Part shown: piece by piece, positions 21,199 through 32,220 of the stretch
How the letters are laid out: every line of letters begins with the position of its first letter
How positions within the stretch are numbered: the stretch's first letter is position 1
NCBI GenBank assembly: GCA_018398765.1
Contig: JAHBMJ010001362.1
Span: forward strand, 1-32,308
DNA: 32,308 nucleotides
Direction: 5' to 3'
From: Chromera velia
Taxonomy: Eukaryota; Sar; Chromeraceae
Translations under genes and position numbers: made by a program
The notes under the pieces: model-generated
The model's input: the letters and a program-made list of their open reading frames with translations, nothing else
What the model was told of the DNA's origin: nothing
Databases searched by the model: none

Positions 21199-22787
21199 TC
21201 AGCACATCAAGGCGGCTGCTGCTGCTCTAGGCTGCTGCTGCTGCTGTTGTTGTTGCTGCTGGTAGGAGTGGGCTACCTGTGCTGAAGAGATGAAGGTGAG
21301 TGCCTCGTCTGCATTCCATCTCTGTCCGGGGATTTGGCAGAGCATTTTTCCCACCGTATACTTGATGGGGTCCTCTGTCCTCCACTCCTCCCTGACCTCC
21401 ACTCTGTTGAGGATGCCGCGACGGCGGGATCGCCAGACCACCCGATTCCTAGCTCGGTCAGGCTCAGGCCCTCTGTCGGGGAATCGAAAGACGTCGTTCC
21501 ACAGAGTGACGGCAAGGGCTCACTCGTCGGCCCAGACAAGGGTTTTGTCGCGTGGGAGGAGGCAGCGACTGGCGGGTTTGTTTCTCAGCGCTCTGATCTC
21601 TGGGGGATCGTATTTGGGGGTACGGGCTTGACAGACGACTTCTGCGTGTGTCAACCTAAAGATCCGGTCGACGCGCATATCCATCAAGGACAACCCTCCC
21701 ACAACAATGTCCCCCGTGGTTTGAAAGGGAGAGGGGGGGGGGGGCGTAGATGTTCATCACATCTCCGCAATCGCCAAAAACCAAGGAGAAAACATCCCTA
21801 CTTCTCCTCAAGAGAAGGTTAGCTGCTTTGGCATCACAGTGACACTTCTCTCTTCCATGGGGGTCCCTTGCCCCTGAGGTGAAGTCTTTGAAGAGATGGA
21901 GACCCGATCTAGTGATCTGCTCCCTCTCGTCTGCTGCTGTCTTCTCTCCCCAAGGACGGACTGCCGGCAAAGAGCAGATGAAGTTCCATAAATCCCCACC
22001 CTCTGCATACTCTAGACCGATCAAAAAGGCGGTACCGTATGTCCCCTGTGCGTTGGGGTCGGGAGAGCTGTCGAAAAAATAATCGCCCCCGATGGTACCG
22101 TACCACTCCATCTTGATCATACACCCGCAGCCTCTGAATGCGGTGTAGGTGTTGATCTCCTTCTGCCACTCTGCCCTACTAGCTCCTAGACTCCTCTTCA
22201 AAACGCACACCTCCTATCATCACCTTGATGATAGACATGTGGCGTGTTGGGAGGAACTGAAACAGATAGGCGATACCGAAGGTGCCCTGGCCTAGCACAC
22301 GCCGACATGCCCATTAATTATGGTTGAAGATCAGCGGAGGGTAGGGCATGACAGAGGCCACCACTGCTGCTGCTGTTGCTGCTGCGTTGCCCGTGTTTTG
22401 GAGATCGTCTGCACGGTTGTGTTTGTTGAGTCTCTGGGGTAGAGGGGGTGGGGGGGGTAGAGAGGGAGGAGGGGCGAAATTTGGGGGCACAGATCTAGGT
22501 CTCGGTCTGGGTACAACAACAAGTGTGGGTGGGGCTGCTCCATCTGCCTCTCCCTCTCCGTCTACCTCCCCTTCTGCTTCTCCCTCTCCTACTGCGTCAA
22601 CAACTACCCACTCTGCGTCTCCTTCTCCCTCTCCCTGTCCCTCAATGTTCACAACCTCCCAGTCTGCGTCCTCGAGATCCGTCCATTCATCTTCTTCTGC
22701 CTCTGCATTCACAGCTGCAGGAGGCTGAGGAAGAGGGGCCGGAAGAGAAGCGACAGGAAGGAGCACAGTTCTATAAGTATAATACAA
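21199..22787 (-). pseudogene. Broken serine/threonine protein kinase gene
   Basis: Reading the minus strand, an acidic and proline-rich N-terminal region (22787-22317) leads through a TAA at 22314-22316 into L-G-Q-G-T-F-G (glycine loop, about 22270-22297) and S-I-I-K (lysine). A frame change follows near 22205. The next segment has hinge-like E-Y-A-E-G-G-D-L and the catalytic-loop motif H-C-D-A-K-A-A-N-L-L-L (about 21806-21850), with D-C-G in place of DFG. A 12-base G run at 21733-21744 marks a second frame change. Beyond it lie P-K-Y-D-P-P-E (APE region), a TGA at 21520-21522 and a subdomain XI-like P-G-Q-R-W-N-A-D-E-A-L. A Gln run encoded at about 21217-21264 ends the protein. The motif order is complete, so the ancestor was a full kinase. 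Two stops and two frameshifts suggest a pseudogene, though introns or sequencing errors could explain part. Confidence 0.75.
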
Positions 22788-24583
22788 TTATATTTTTCTT
22801 CTTGGCAATAATTTGAAAGGAAAAATCCTGTGTCACTATCGAAGTCAGATCGGTCAGTGCTTTTATGAGAGAACAATGCTTAAAACCTTCCAAACATTCT
22901 GACTGTCGATGTTTTAATGGATGGATGGATAAATAAGTCTTGAAAGGTGAAAAACTATTCTGAATGAGTGCTGTTGTTCTGGTTGAGGACGAAGGATGAG
23001 AAAAAAGAAAAAGAAATGAAGAGAAAACAGATAATTTCACTCTCTTTGATCAGAAGAAGGAAGGAAAGAGGAAATATGTTCTCTTCTTTTCTTTTCTTGC
23101 CTTTTCTTTCCACCTGCAGTCAGAGCATACATGCAAGTTGAAGGAAATGAAGACAAAGACAAACACTACCGAGGAACTCATCGCTCATTCTGATCAGACT
23201 CCATCCTCCTCCTTCTTCTTCTCCCTGCAGGCGCCGGAAGAACCCGAGGTTGCGGCCATCCTCATCACTTCATTCTCTTCAGTCTGCACAGAGACAAGGA
23301 GGGGGAAGAGGGAAAGGGAATGAGAAGAAATCAACAAGGCATGAAAGAAAAAGGGCCGACTGCCGACTGACAATCCGACCGACCAACTGAATGGCTAACA
23401 ACTAATCTATGATACCTGCCCGCCCCACACTGATTGTCGATCGAGATCAATAGATGGACGGATGACCGTCGGACTGACCGCTTGACGACAGAAGAGCGCT
23501 TGTGAGTGTAAGTAGACGGACTGCATGTCGCCGGCCGGAGAGAAGGACGGAAGAAAGGAGAGAAACGCCACCACCGGAGGAACACCACAACAAACAATGA
23601 CTCGCGAGAACGAAAGAACCAACGGAAGGACTACTGGAAGGAACGGAAGGGCCGAATGCCCACTGACATATCACTACACTTGATACAAAGGAAGGAAGGA
23701 AGCTAACGGAAGAGAACTGATAAGTGAAATCATCGAACAACACTTCCCCAAATGGGCCACGCAGAAGTCCCAAGATTAGAATACCCACAAAGCAAGCTTA
23801 GAAGGACGAGATGAGTATAAACCCCCACCCCACCCCCCAGCATTCTTTCCTTTTTGCTTTCTTTTCATTCTCTGCACGCGACTCTACAATCTCGGGAAGA
23901 TAGATGGACAAACGAAGTGCTGAGAGGGGGGAACCAACGCCAAACAACAGCGAACAACAGAAATCCACAAAGACTGACTGCTTGGGGGTACCTGCAGGAA
24001 AGGACGCGAATGAGAAGAACGACGACGGAGGAACAAAACCAGAAGGAGGAATAGAGCGATCGAGGGTACTGCTTTCATATTCGGTATTGCATTCCTTCTG
24101 CCATGTGGAAAGGGATGTCGAAACAACATCTTTTGATCCTTCCTCAATCTAAGTTGCTGGGGGATGGGGCCCTTCAGAGCCGCGCTCAATCACGGTTGCG
24201 TGCACTGAGGGCGAATCGTCTTCCCGAAAGAAGAGCGACTCACATTTTAAAGGAGGAAAGGCTGTTTTCCATCGGAGCAAAGGGAAAGTGAGGGCGGAAG
24301 GCCCTCGAGGGAAACGGGGAGGGAGACTCTCCCGCGAGAGGGGTGGGACGAACCTTGTGGAGGTGATCACTCTTTCAAGTTTTAGAGCGCTGCCGGAAGA
24401 AAACGAATGGTTTTAAGGAGGCTCCAGAGGTTGTAGAGGGTCTTAAACAGAGTTTAACAACGAACAAAGAAGAAGGCGCTCTTCAAGCTCATTTCGTGAT
24501 CCCAATGAAAGAGAAAGGAATCAGAGCAAATCCTTGTTCATCACCGAAAGAAGTGGGCAGACTGAGTCTGAGACTCCGAGTGT
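22788..24583. other. Intergenic DNA, no supported gene
   Basis: This stretch is purine-rich with short simple repeats such as GGAT at about 22919-22930 and GACTGACC-like words at 23355-23480. CTCCCTGCAG at about 23221 looks like a splice acceptor, but no exon with a recognisable domain follows. Open frames are short or antisense Ser/Phe-rich translations. A short unannotated exon cannot be excluded. Confidence 0.45.
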
Positions 24584-25182
24584 ACCTCCCTGAACCTAAG
24601 ATCCACTTGAATGGTGGGGCCGCATGTTTAGATAGGCTTGAACGCCCGCGCCGCAGGCGTGGGCAGTGTCTTGACCGGCTGTGCCACAGGCGCGGGCGGT
24701 GTCTTGAAAGGCAGTGCTGCAGGCATGGGCAGTGTCTTGACTGGCCGCGCCATAGGCACGGGCGGTGTCTTGAAAGGCAGCGCCGCATGTAAGTGTCTAA
24801 AAAATCGCAGCTGCGTGTCCACCCATCTACCGAAGTGCAAGTGTATCCAAACAACCCTGAAAAAAAAAAAAATCGAAGAGATTGACGGACTTTCAGACTT
24901 TTCGTTCAATTACCTTGCCTCTCAGAATACTACAGAGTACCCAACATGACCCAACAGAAGAAGGATTCACAGCATCAGAAGTATTGCCTACAAAGTGTTG
25001 GTGGTTAATCTTACTTTACCGGAGTCTAAGAGAAACTGAGACTTGCAGAAGACAATTTTTTTTTTTATATTCTTTGAATAAGATTTGCTAGGCCACAAAT
25101 TTGGATAGATTTGATTGGCCACGCCACAGGTGCGGACGATCTTAATATTTTTTTTTCAAGTGGACATTAGGTTCAAGGAGGT
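24584..25182. mobile_element. MITE-like element 1 with 33-bp repeats inside
   Basis: The ends at 24584-24611 and 25155-25182 are 28-bp inverted repeats with about three mismatches, starting ACCTCCCTGAACC on the left. Inside the left end, 24635-24805 holds about five tandem 33-bp units of the CTTGAAAGGCAGCGCCGCAG type. One isolated unit near 25110-25142 lies before the right end, so about 300 bp of unrelated DNA may have been inserted between them. No protein is encoded. Confidence 0.7.
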
Positions 25183-25435
25183 ATCCAAGTGTATGCAATA
25201 CTTAGTGTATAATGATGTTGCTCACGCACTTTTTTGATCAGCTTGGGGGGCACTTTAAAGTGATTTTCTAGAGATCGTGCGAGCAAGCAGAGCTTGAACG
25301 AGCTATGAATAATTTTTTCATGCATGCATGCAATTAGAAAGTCCGAGGGGCTTGCGCTTGCAACGGATGGAAGTGTGTCAGGGACCTCAGCACATCTCGT
25401 AGGAAGGAATTTTTATTGCAGTTCTAGGTGCAGGG
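25183..25435. other. Spacer between the two MITE-like elements
   Basis: No gene is seen. TGCATGCATGCA occurs at 25321-25332. The frame starting there is short and has no domain. Confidence 0.5.
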
Positions 25436-25667
25436 ACCTCCCTGAACCTAACTACCACTTGAAAGTTGAAGCTGCATTTTTGGATAAGCTTAAAAGTCTG
25501 CGCCGCAGGCGCGGATCATTTACGATGTCTTGAAAGCCAAGGCCGCATATCTGGACGGTGTCTTGACCGTGTACGCCGCAAGCATGGACGGTTTCTTGAA
25601 AAACAATGCCGCAGATAGAGATCATCTTGATTATATTTTTTCAAGTGGTACTTAGGTTCAGGGAGGT
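25436..25667. mobile_element. MITE-like element 2, same family
   Basis: The 28-bp ends at 25436-25463 and 25640-25667 are inverted repeats with about one mismatch and belong to the same family as element 1. The interior (25490-25635) contains about four 33-bp units ending in CTTGA. At about 230 bp it looks like the intact, compact form of the element. It lies immediately upstream of the truncated 5' end of the LINE. Confidence 0.75.
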
Positions 25668-25820
25668 TGGTGCAGGCATAGGGACCACGCGGGGTGCCTA
25701 TGTAGAGCAACTAGAATTGATAGAAATACGAACCAAACCTATGCATACCGGACCAATATACGCCCGGAGAGGCGATAAGGATTAGCTATAATAGACGGAC
25801 AGGACCTATGCCTAGGTAAG

Positions 25821-27074
25821 ATGCATACGGTACCTCTTGAGGATTTGCGTATCCTAGTTGGGGACATGAATGGCAAGCTGGGGACTTGGGTGCCGGAAGG
25901 GCTGACTTGGGAAAGAATGCTATGTCCCACTGATGAAAGCAGAGAAGAGAACGAAGTTAATGCTTGCAAGCCCTCTCGATTGTCAGCCTGCAGCCATGGC
26001 AGTCAACCTGACGAGCAAGGGAATTGGCTGATTCGTCTTTGTGAACGCTCTAACTTAATTCCTCTCCACGGCCTGTCCTTGAAATGTGAGAGGCTAGGTG
26101 TTGATGTCTCCTTTCCGGGCCCATGCACCTTTTTTAAAGCAGGAGAAGAAACAACAGCGATTGATCACTTTTTTATAGATCCTTTTCTTTTGACAGCCTG
26201 GTCCTCTGCCACTTCAAACCTGGAAGCTGACTTTGCCCCTCAATATGTTGTTCTTTCTCTTTCTTTTTTTCTTGATTCATCTCCTCCCTCTTTGTCTTCT
26301 GATCCTCCGCATGCCCCCACGGGCGAAAAGAATTTCTCTTTTCTCCCTCCTCTCCTCACTGTTAATAAAACTTCCCCGGTGACTGATGATGAAATGATTC
26401 CTCTCGCCAGAGCGGTCCTGCCGTTTTCTGAGACGGTTTTTCCCGGCCTGTTCGACAGAGGGGTAAACAAACTGCGTGAAAGAGGTCAAGTTGTTCCCCT
26501 TATCCCACCTCCTCCTGACCCACCACCCCTTCCCCCACAACCACCTCCCCCTCAGAATGCTCCCCCCCCCAATTCTCTCAGCAAAGGTTCTTATCTTGAC
26601 CAATTGGAACAGTTGGGTCTTTTCTGGGAAGAAAGGCTGGCAGACAGTAAAGTGGGTGCAGTAGTAGATGGGGGAAAGACATCCAAGAAGAGAAGACAGT
26701 CTGGGAGAAAGCAGAGCACCCGTCAGGCTTGGTGGGACCTTCAATGCCGCCTGATTCATTTGAAGGTGAAGGAGGCAGAGGAAAAGGCAAGACATGTTCC
26801 GAACCTTTTTCACCCTCTGCAAAAAGAATATGTCAAACTGAGAAGGGAAAGAGCTCGACTGTTTGCAGCAAAAAGGAGTAAGCTCGAGCAACAGACAGCA
26901 GAGAGGCTAGCTAGAGAAGCAGCAGTTGACCCCTCGAAAGTTTGGCAATGGAACAGGAAAATCAAAACACAGAGGGGAGGGGATAATAAACCTGCTGCAT
27001 CTTCTTTCACTCAGTTTTCGGCAGGGGTCTTTGACGGTCCTGGTCTTCCGTCTGGACCTGTTGGTCTGGCCTAA
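25821..27074 (+). pseudogene. LINE endonuclease region (partial)
   Basis: The endonuclease motifs seen are I-L-V-G-D-M-N near 25851-25871 and T-A-I-D-H-F-F-I-D at about 26154-26180. A degraded final motif follows near 26235, where families normally have S-D-H but here D-F-A-P-Q is read. The earlier Asn and Glu catalytic motifs are absent upstream. A proline-rich linker (26505-26580) and a basic coiled region with W-W-D-L (about 26730) follow. The segment ends at TAA 27072, but the same frame continues into the reverse transcriptase. Confidence 0.8.
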
Positions 27075-27113
27075 GGCTTCCCCCCTCCTTCTCAGCCCAC
27101 CTTCTCTATACAC

Positions 27114-28325
27114 ATGATTGAGGAAACACTAAAAGGAATTGACCCAAAGAAGGCACTGGCTTTAGATGGGGTTAGCCCCTGTCACCTCTCATTATGTTTT
27201 AGCTTTTCTCTTCTCTCCCGCTTGCTGCTCTTTGTCTTTTTTAATTTGTTTCACCTTTTTTCTTTTTGGCTTGAACGCTGGAATGTATTGCGCATTGCTC
27301 CCGTCCTCAAGGGCCCGCCGAGTCTCGACTGTAACGAATGGCGCCCGATCCACATTGTGGGGCTTCTGGGTAAGATTTTTGCTTTATTGATGGACTCAAA
27401 GATCAGGAAAGAAGTGAAAATTCACGAAAGGCAGCTCGGTTTCAGACAGGGAGTAGGGACAAGGGAGGCTTTCGCTGCTCTGTCTTCGTTAATTCTCAGC
27501 TCCAAAAAGAAGAAGAGCCCTCTGATTGCCGCGTTTGTTGATTTTAGCAAGGCGTTTGATACAGTTCCTCGGGTCAAAATGTTAGAGAGGCTCAGGGAGG
27601 AAGGAGTAAGCCAAGCCGATGTTTGGATGATTCATTCGATGTATAGTCAGGTGAAGGCTTGGGTGGATGGGGCAACAGAATGCTTTCCAGAAGGCGGAGG
27701 AGTAAAACAAGGCAATCTTCTCTCTCTTCTCCTCTTTCTTCTTTTTATCAACAATCTGCATAAGTCTGTCAGCTCCGATAATGAAAACAGGAATCAAAGC
27801 TCGGCTGGAGGTACTGATAGAGAAACTCCTGTCAGACTGTCTGACGTTTTAATCGAAAGCATCGGATACGCTGACGACCTTGTTCTGTTTGCTCACAGTG
27901 CTTCTAACTTGCAGAAACGCCTGTCTTGCCTCGAGGACTATTGTAAGGAGCACGGCCTGAAGGTGAATTTAAAGAAGACAAAAGTTATGCGTCTCTCCTC
28001 CCCCCACCCCGACCTAGTGCCCCGGACCCCTTTTCTTTATGAAGGCAGACCAGTGGAAGCGGTGAGTAAATATAAGTATTTAGGCAACTGGGTTTTTGAG
28101 AGCGGGGACCTTAGCAAGACAGTCGAAGCCCGCATTGAAGCGGTAGAGAAGGCTTTGGGGGTGGTGTTTGGTACTCTCTCTTCTCTGGGCTTTGTTTCTC
28201 CCTTTTCTAAAATTACTTTGTTCAAGGCCCTCTGGCTGCCAGTCGCGCTGTATAGACTGGAAACGATCCTGCTGAGAAAGACAGATGTTGCCTGCCTCGA
28301 TGCATTACAGTTACGTTTTGTTTGA
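27114..28325 (+). pseudogene. LINE reverse transcriptase domain
   Basis: Reverse transcriptase blocks appear in order: K-K-A-L-A-L-D-G-V (block 0-like, about 27148), N-E-W-R-P-I (27335), F-V-D-F-S-K-A-F-D-T (27531-27563), G-V-K-Q-G-N (27700), the catalytic Y-A-D-D (27867-27878) and L-K-V-N-L-K-K-T-K (about 27957). The catalytic aspartates are kept, so the domain itself looks well preserved. It is in frame with the endonuclease region and with the downstream segment at 28419-28970. Confidence 0.9.
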
Positions 28326-28964
28326 TGTTGTTTTGGTCTCTCCTATCACTCCTTTGTTTCTCCTTCCCTTCTCTCTCTCTCTCGAGAGCCATTCAGTTCT
28401 CTACTTGGTAAGACTTAGTTGAGTGGGGGCTTTATCCAATGCATCAAATCGATCGACCGTGCTCTACCCCGGGCAGTATGGAATGAGTGCTTGGCTGGCT
28501 CATGTGAACCCTTCATTAAAACAGTAAAATGGCTGGCCGTTCCATTAGATTGCTCCCTTTTGTGGCCTCCATTGCCAAGCACAGTGGGGGACAAGTTTAA
28601 AGGGAAGGGCAAGGGCAAAAGGAAAAGGGCGGCAAGAAAGATCGTAGAGGGTGCCTGGCTGTCCGACTGGTTGAAAGAAGAAACTAGAAACGTTAGAGAC
28701 AGAGACGGAATTTTTCCCCACCTTGCGAATCTCTCCCCTTTCCAATCAGAGAATCCGTCCAGACAGCGTTTGGCCATGCACCTTCTGAGTGAAAGGAAAT
28801 GGCGTCCGAGAAGTGAAATGATAGAGTGCAGTGTTGAACCTCTGCCAAAGAGTCTGTTGCAGTCCTCCGCAGGCTTCCGTACGCTTTTCAGGGCTCTCAC
28901 AGGGGGGGATATAGATAGAACCCAACCGGAACGGCTGTGCGATAAATGTTTGTCCCCCTCGCGT

Positions 28965-28965
28965 N
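28965..28965. other. Single N inside the LINE C-terminal region
   Basis: The frame before N ends ...L-C-D-K-C-L-S-P-S-R. After it, coding-like sequence (L-K-E-L-Y-E-I-A-K) continues in another frame to 29185. The His and Cys expected after C-x-x-C are missing, so the N may hide a gap longer than one base. Confidence 0.6.
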
Positions 28966-29335
28966 GCTGAAAGAACTGTACGAAATTGCGAAGCAGAAAG
29001 CACCCATTGACATAAGAATACAGATCGCACAACGCGTTGCAGGTGCAACCGGGAGGGGCACTTCTGATAATGAGAAAAAAATGAAGGATATGGTGTTGCT
29101 GTTGTGCACAATTCTGCCTAGAAGCGGTTCCAAAGCTATAGCCGACTGTCTCAAGAAGGTCCATTCTGTCGATAAGGCAAGTTGAGGCGAATCGATCCGA
29201 TTGGCATGCAGGCTTCCTCATCCCCCCCCCCCATGAATGTGTGCTCTGGGTTGTCCTCAAAGCCTTGCTAGTGGCTTGGGATTTGGCGTCGCTAAATCTA
29301 GGATTTAACCCTCAATCATCATCATCATCATCACG

Positions 29336-29589
29336 GGCCCGACAAAGGACCAGAGAGACACTAAAGAAAATGCATGCAAGTGCATGCATGCTTCCGGCAT
29401 GCTTCCGGCCTGTGCATGATTCCACGACTCATCCACGACTCATTCCGTGATCGAAATGAAGTGGGAGAGATCGACGGAAAAAAAAGAGAGGTGACGACCC
29501 GAATCTCCCCTCTGGAAGTGTGCAGAGGAAAAGAAGAGAAGAAGAGAAGAGACGTCTCGGGAGGGTTGATAAGAAAAAAGGGAATTAAG
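29336..29589 (+). promoter_or_regulatory. Putative ORC2 upstream region with TGCATGC cluster
   Basis: TGCATGCA at 29371-29378, TGCATGCATGC at 29381-29391 and GGCATGCTT at 29397-29405 lie 185-220 bp before the chosen ORC2 ATG. A similar cluster lies between the CCCH and PPR genes. A role as an AP2-type control site is inferred from the motif. Confidence 0.45.
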
Positions 29590-32024
29590 ATGCCTCGGCA
29601 CTCTCCACGGCTTGAAGAGCATCAGAAGGAGGGGGAAAAGATTGCGACAAACCAGCAAAAATGCACTGAAGCACCAGAGAAAGAAAACAAGAGCGTGAAG
29701 GGACCCCATGAGCCCATGGATAGAGATACAGATAGGAAGTCAGGCAAGCAGACCAAAAGGAGACGGGAGAGAGATCCGTCTCCCGACACTTCGGATATCA
29801 TCGACTGCAGTTCTGATTCCGATGAGGAGGACAACTGTAGGAAGGGGGAAGGGCAAGGCAGGTTGCGAGACTGGAATTCTTCCTCGTCTTCCTCCGCCTC
29901 TGGCTGTTCTCTCTCGTCTTCTTCCTCAGAGAGCAGCGAGGAGGAAGAGAAACCGTGAGTGAGTTTTGGCCGCGTGAATTCGTTCGTTGTCTCCCATGCG
30001 CGCGGTCTTCTTTCTTTGCTACGAAGCGGGAAAGCGAGTGGGATACAGCTCGGTCGAAATCAGCGTTAAGGGGTGTTTCTCTCTTCTTTCTGATTTCTCC
30101 TCTTGGACTCGTGAGGAGATTTGTTTGTCCCTCAGGGTGTATCTCCTTTGCTTCCCTTTGTGTTTTCTGACCGTCTCTTCGCTTCTCTTTTTCCTTCCCT
30201 TTTGCCTTCCGTCCTCTGCGACCCGTCTCTCTCTTTCTCTGTCCCCATATCTTGCTTCACCTCCTCTCGCTTCCCTCCCTCCCTCCCCCCCCCTCTCTGC
30301 AGAGTGATCAGCCAGCAGAGGGCTTCCGCTCTCTCCTCCCACACCCCCGCAGCCGAGAGGGGGGGTCTCCACGCGCGTCTCCGCTCCTCCCTCCTGGCCC
30401 AGAGGACCCGCCAGCTGCCCCGCAAACACGCCGAGGAGAAGGCCAGGCTCGGACGGAGCTACGAGGAGGACAAGTTCGCGGGCTGGCTGGAGAGTCTGGA
30501 GCTGGGGGCCTCCCTCTGCCTCCACGGGTACGGGTCGAAGAGGAAAGTCCTCGAGAGGTTCGGCCAATTCTGCAGAGACAGGTCAGGTGGGGGGAAGAGA
30601 GGGGAAGGGCTGTACTGAATTGACGACATGGGTGAAGAATCTTCAACCACACATACACACGCGCGCGCGGATGTGGATACGTAAAGATGAATTTGTATAC
30701 GTACATGTACATCTATCATTCCTGTGGCTGGGCATTGCGGGATGTTTCGTTCTCTCTCTCTGTATGCATACATACAGGCACATGATGACGTCTGTATGCT
30801 CTGCTGTGCTCCTCCACTGCGCCATGCATCGAAGGGCTCACTCAAGAGGGCAGGCAGGCACCGCTCCCATTTTATGTGCACGCTTCGTTGTTTTTCTGTA
30901 TGCTCGATTGTGGAAGCCTGGCGATCTATCTCTTTATCTGTACGCACATACGCATGTTTGTTTGTGTGCCTGCCTGGGACCGCAGGAAAGAGGGGACCGT
31001 TTTGTGGGTGCTTGATGGCGCCGACTGCCTTCTGAATGTCGAGGCGGAGGCCCTCCGTGAAAGCGAAAAACTGGAGCGGTTGCTGAGGGACAGAGAGAGA
31101 GAAAGAGAAAGAGAGAAAGGGAAAAGGGGAGAGATGAGGGGAGCGTGGAAGGTGGGTGCGTCCGGCTGTGCTCTCGTCTCTTTGTTTGTGTCGTGTCTTC
31201 CTTTCTGTTTCCATTCGCGCCCTTTTTTCCGGTACTGTCTGTCTTGTTTTTTGTGTGTCTGCCCGCCTTCCTGTTTGCCTTGTAGCTGTTGTTTTCTCCC
31301 CTTAGCCTCCCTTTCTCGGCTTCTTTTGTCGCTTTTCTTTCTTTTTTTGAGAAAGACTGACTGACGTGGAGAAAGAAAGGCATAGCCTGTCTGGCGGGCT
31401 GCCTCTTTTTCTTTCTCTCAGGACCCAAAGAAAGAAAGAAAGAAAGAAAATGCATTTCAGTTGATGAGAGAGAAGAAGGACAACTGAAAAGTAAGGCGGA
31501 GTGCCAGTCTCCTTTGAAAGAAAGAAAAGAAAGAGAGGAGGAGAAAGAACCCTCGGGCTTGCCTGTCTTTTTGGTTCCCTCTCCTTCCTTCCTTCTTTCC
31601 TTCTTCCCCTTCTATGTTTGTGTATTTTCGACCTCCTGCACAGAGACTGATTCGACGGTTGAGGTCTGAGAGCTTCCTTCAATCGAGGGGAATCGAGCAG
31701 TTGACAGTGATGGTCCACTCGGCAGACGGGCCCGGGACGCGGTCTTTCTGCAAGTCAGCAGTTTCTCTCCTAGCCCTCTTCACTTCTTTCTTTCTTTCTT
31801 TGTTTGTTTGTTTGTTTGTTTTCTCCTTTTCCTCTGCGCGTGCTTACAAGGAGATGAAATGAATTCATTCTCAAGTCAAAGGAATGCCCTTCCTGCCTGA
31901 ATGGATGGACGGATGGACGGATGGATGGATGTGTGTGTGCAGGGAGCTGAGCGAGCTGGCGTCCATTCCCCGTGTGGCCCTCGTCTTCTCTGTCGACAAC
32001 GTCCGGTTTCCCCTCCTCTGGATT
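29590..32024 (+). CDS. ORC2: Origin recognition complex subunit 2, five exons, 3' partial
   Basis: ORC2 is a core subunit of the complex that marks replication origins and loads MCM helicase in the nucleus. Exons fit at 29590-29954, 30303-30581, 30986-31151, 31644-31753 and 31943-32024, all with GT-AG borders and matching phases (2, 2, 0, 2, 0). Exon 1 is a charged Ser/Glu-rich, basic tail, as in other ORC2 N-termini. Exon 2 carries S-L-C-L-H-G-Y-G-S-K-R-K-V-L-E-R-F, the diagnostic ORC2 G-x-G-S-K-R segment of the AAA-like fold. Exons 4 and 5 carry V-H-S-A-D-G-P-G-T-R and L-A-S-I-P-R-V-A-L-V-F-S-V-D-N-V-R-F-P-L-L-W, matching the ORC2 Walker-B-like and sensor region. The C-terminal winged helix lies beyond the window. 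The start is uncertain, because an in-frame ATG also lies at 29374. There are no internal stops. Confidence 0.9.
31782..31942. repeat. Simple repeats in ORC2 intron 4
   Basis: (TTTC)n/(TTTG)n runs at about 31786-31821 and ATGG/ACGG tetranucleotides at about 31901-31931 lie in this intron. The second tract abuts the acceptor TGTGTGTGCAG of exon 5. Confidence 0.85.
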
Positions 32025-32169
32025 GTCAGTCAGTCAGTCAGTCAGTCAGTCAGCCAGCCAGTCAGTCAGTCAGTCAGTCAGTCAGTCATTTAAACAATCA
32101 ATCAATCAATCAATCAATCAAATTTATCTGTGAAGCTCTTTCTCTGACAGTCAGTCAGTCAGTCAGTCC
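32025..32169. repeat. (GTCA)n and (AATC)n microsatellites at ORC2 donor
   Basis: A GTCA tetranucleotide array begins at the exon 5 donor (32025) and runs to about 32088, with two GCCA variants. AATC units (32094-32120) and another GTCA block (about 32149-32168) follow. Each GTCAGT in the array resembles a splice donor. Confidence 0.9.
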
Positions 32170-32220
32170 ACCAAATTGATCTGTGAAGCTGGATCTTTCT
32201 CTGGCACGCTGTCTGCTTCT

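Larger units (their letters stand above)
25779..29335 (+). mobile_element. Degenerate non-LTR retrotransposon (LINE, APE type)
   Basis: This element encodes the C-terminal half of an APE-type endonuclease followed by a reverse transcriptase in one frame. Downstream is a C-terminal segment with C-D-K-C, possibly the start of a zinc knuckle. In-frame stops lie at 27072 (TAA), 28323 (TGA) and 28416 (TAG), and an N at 28965 breaks the frame. The region upstream of 25821 lacks the endonuclease N-terminus, so the copy is 5'-truncated or decayed. A (TCA)n tract at about 29313-29332 may be its 3' tail. Such elements move by target-primed reverse transcription. This copy is very unlikely to be active. 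Confidence 0.85.

Noticed and set aside
22348-22816. Plus-strand Ser/Pro frames opposite the kinase N-terminal region
   Set aside because: They are antisense to the acidic, low-complexity N-terminus that leads in frame into the kinase glycine loop.
30587-31015. 142-codon plus-strand frame between ORC2 exons 2 and 3
   Set aside because: It reads intronic DNA; the phase-compatible splice from 30581 to 30986 gives the better ORC2 continuation.
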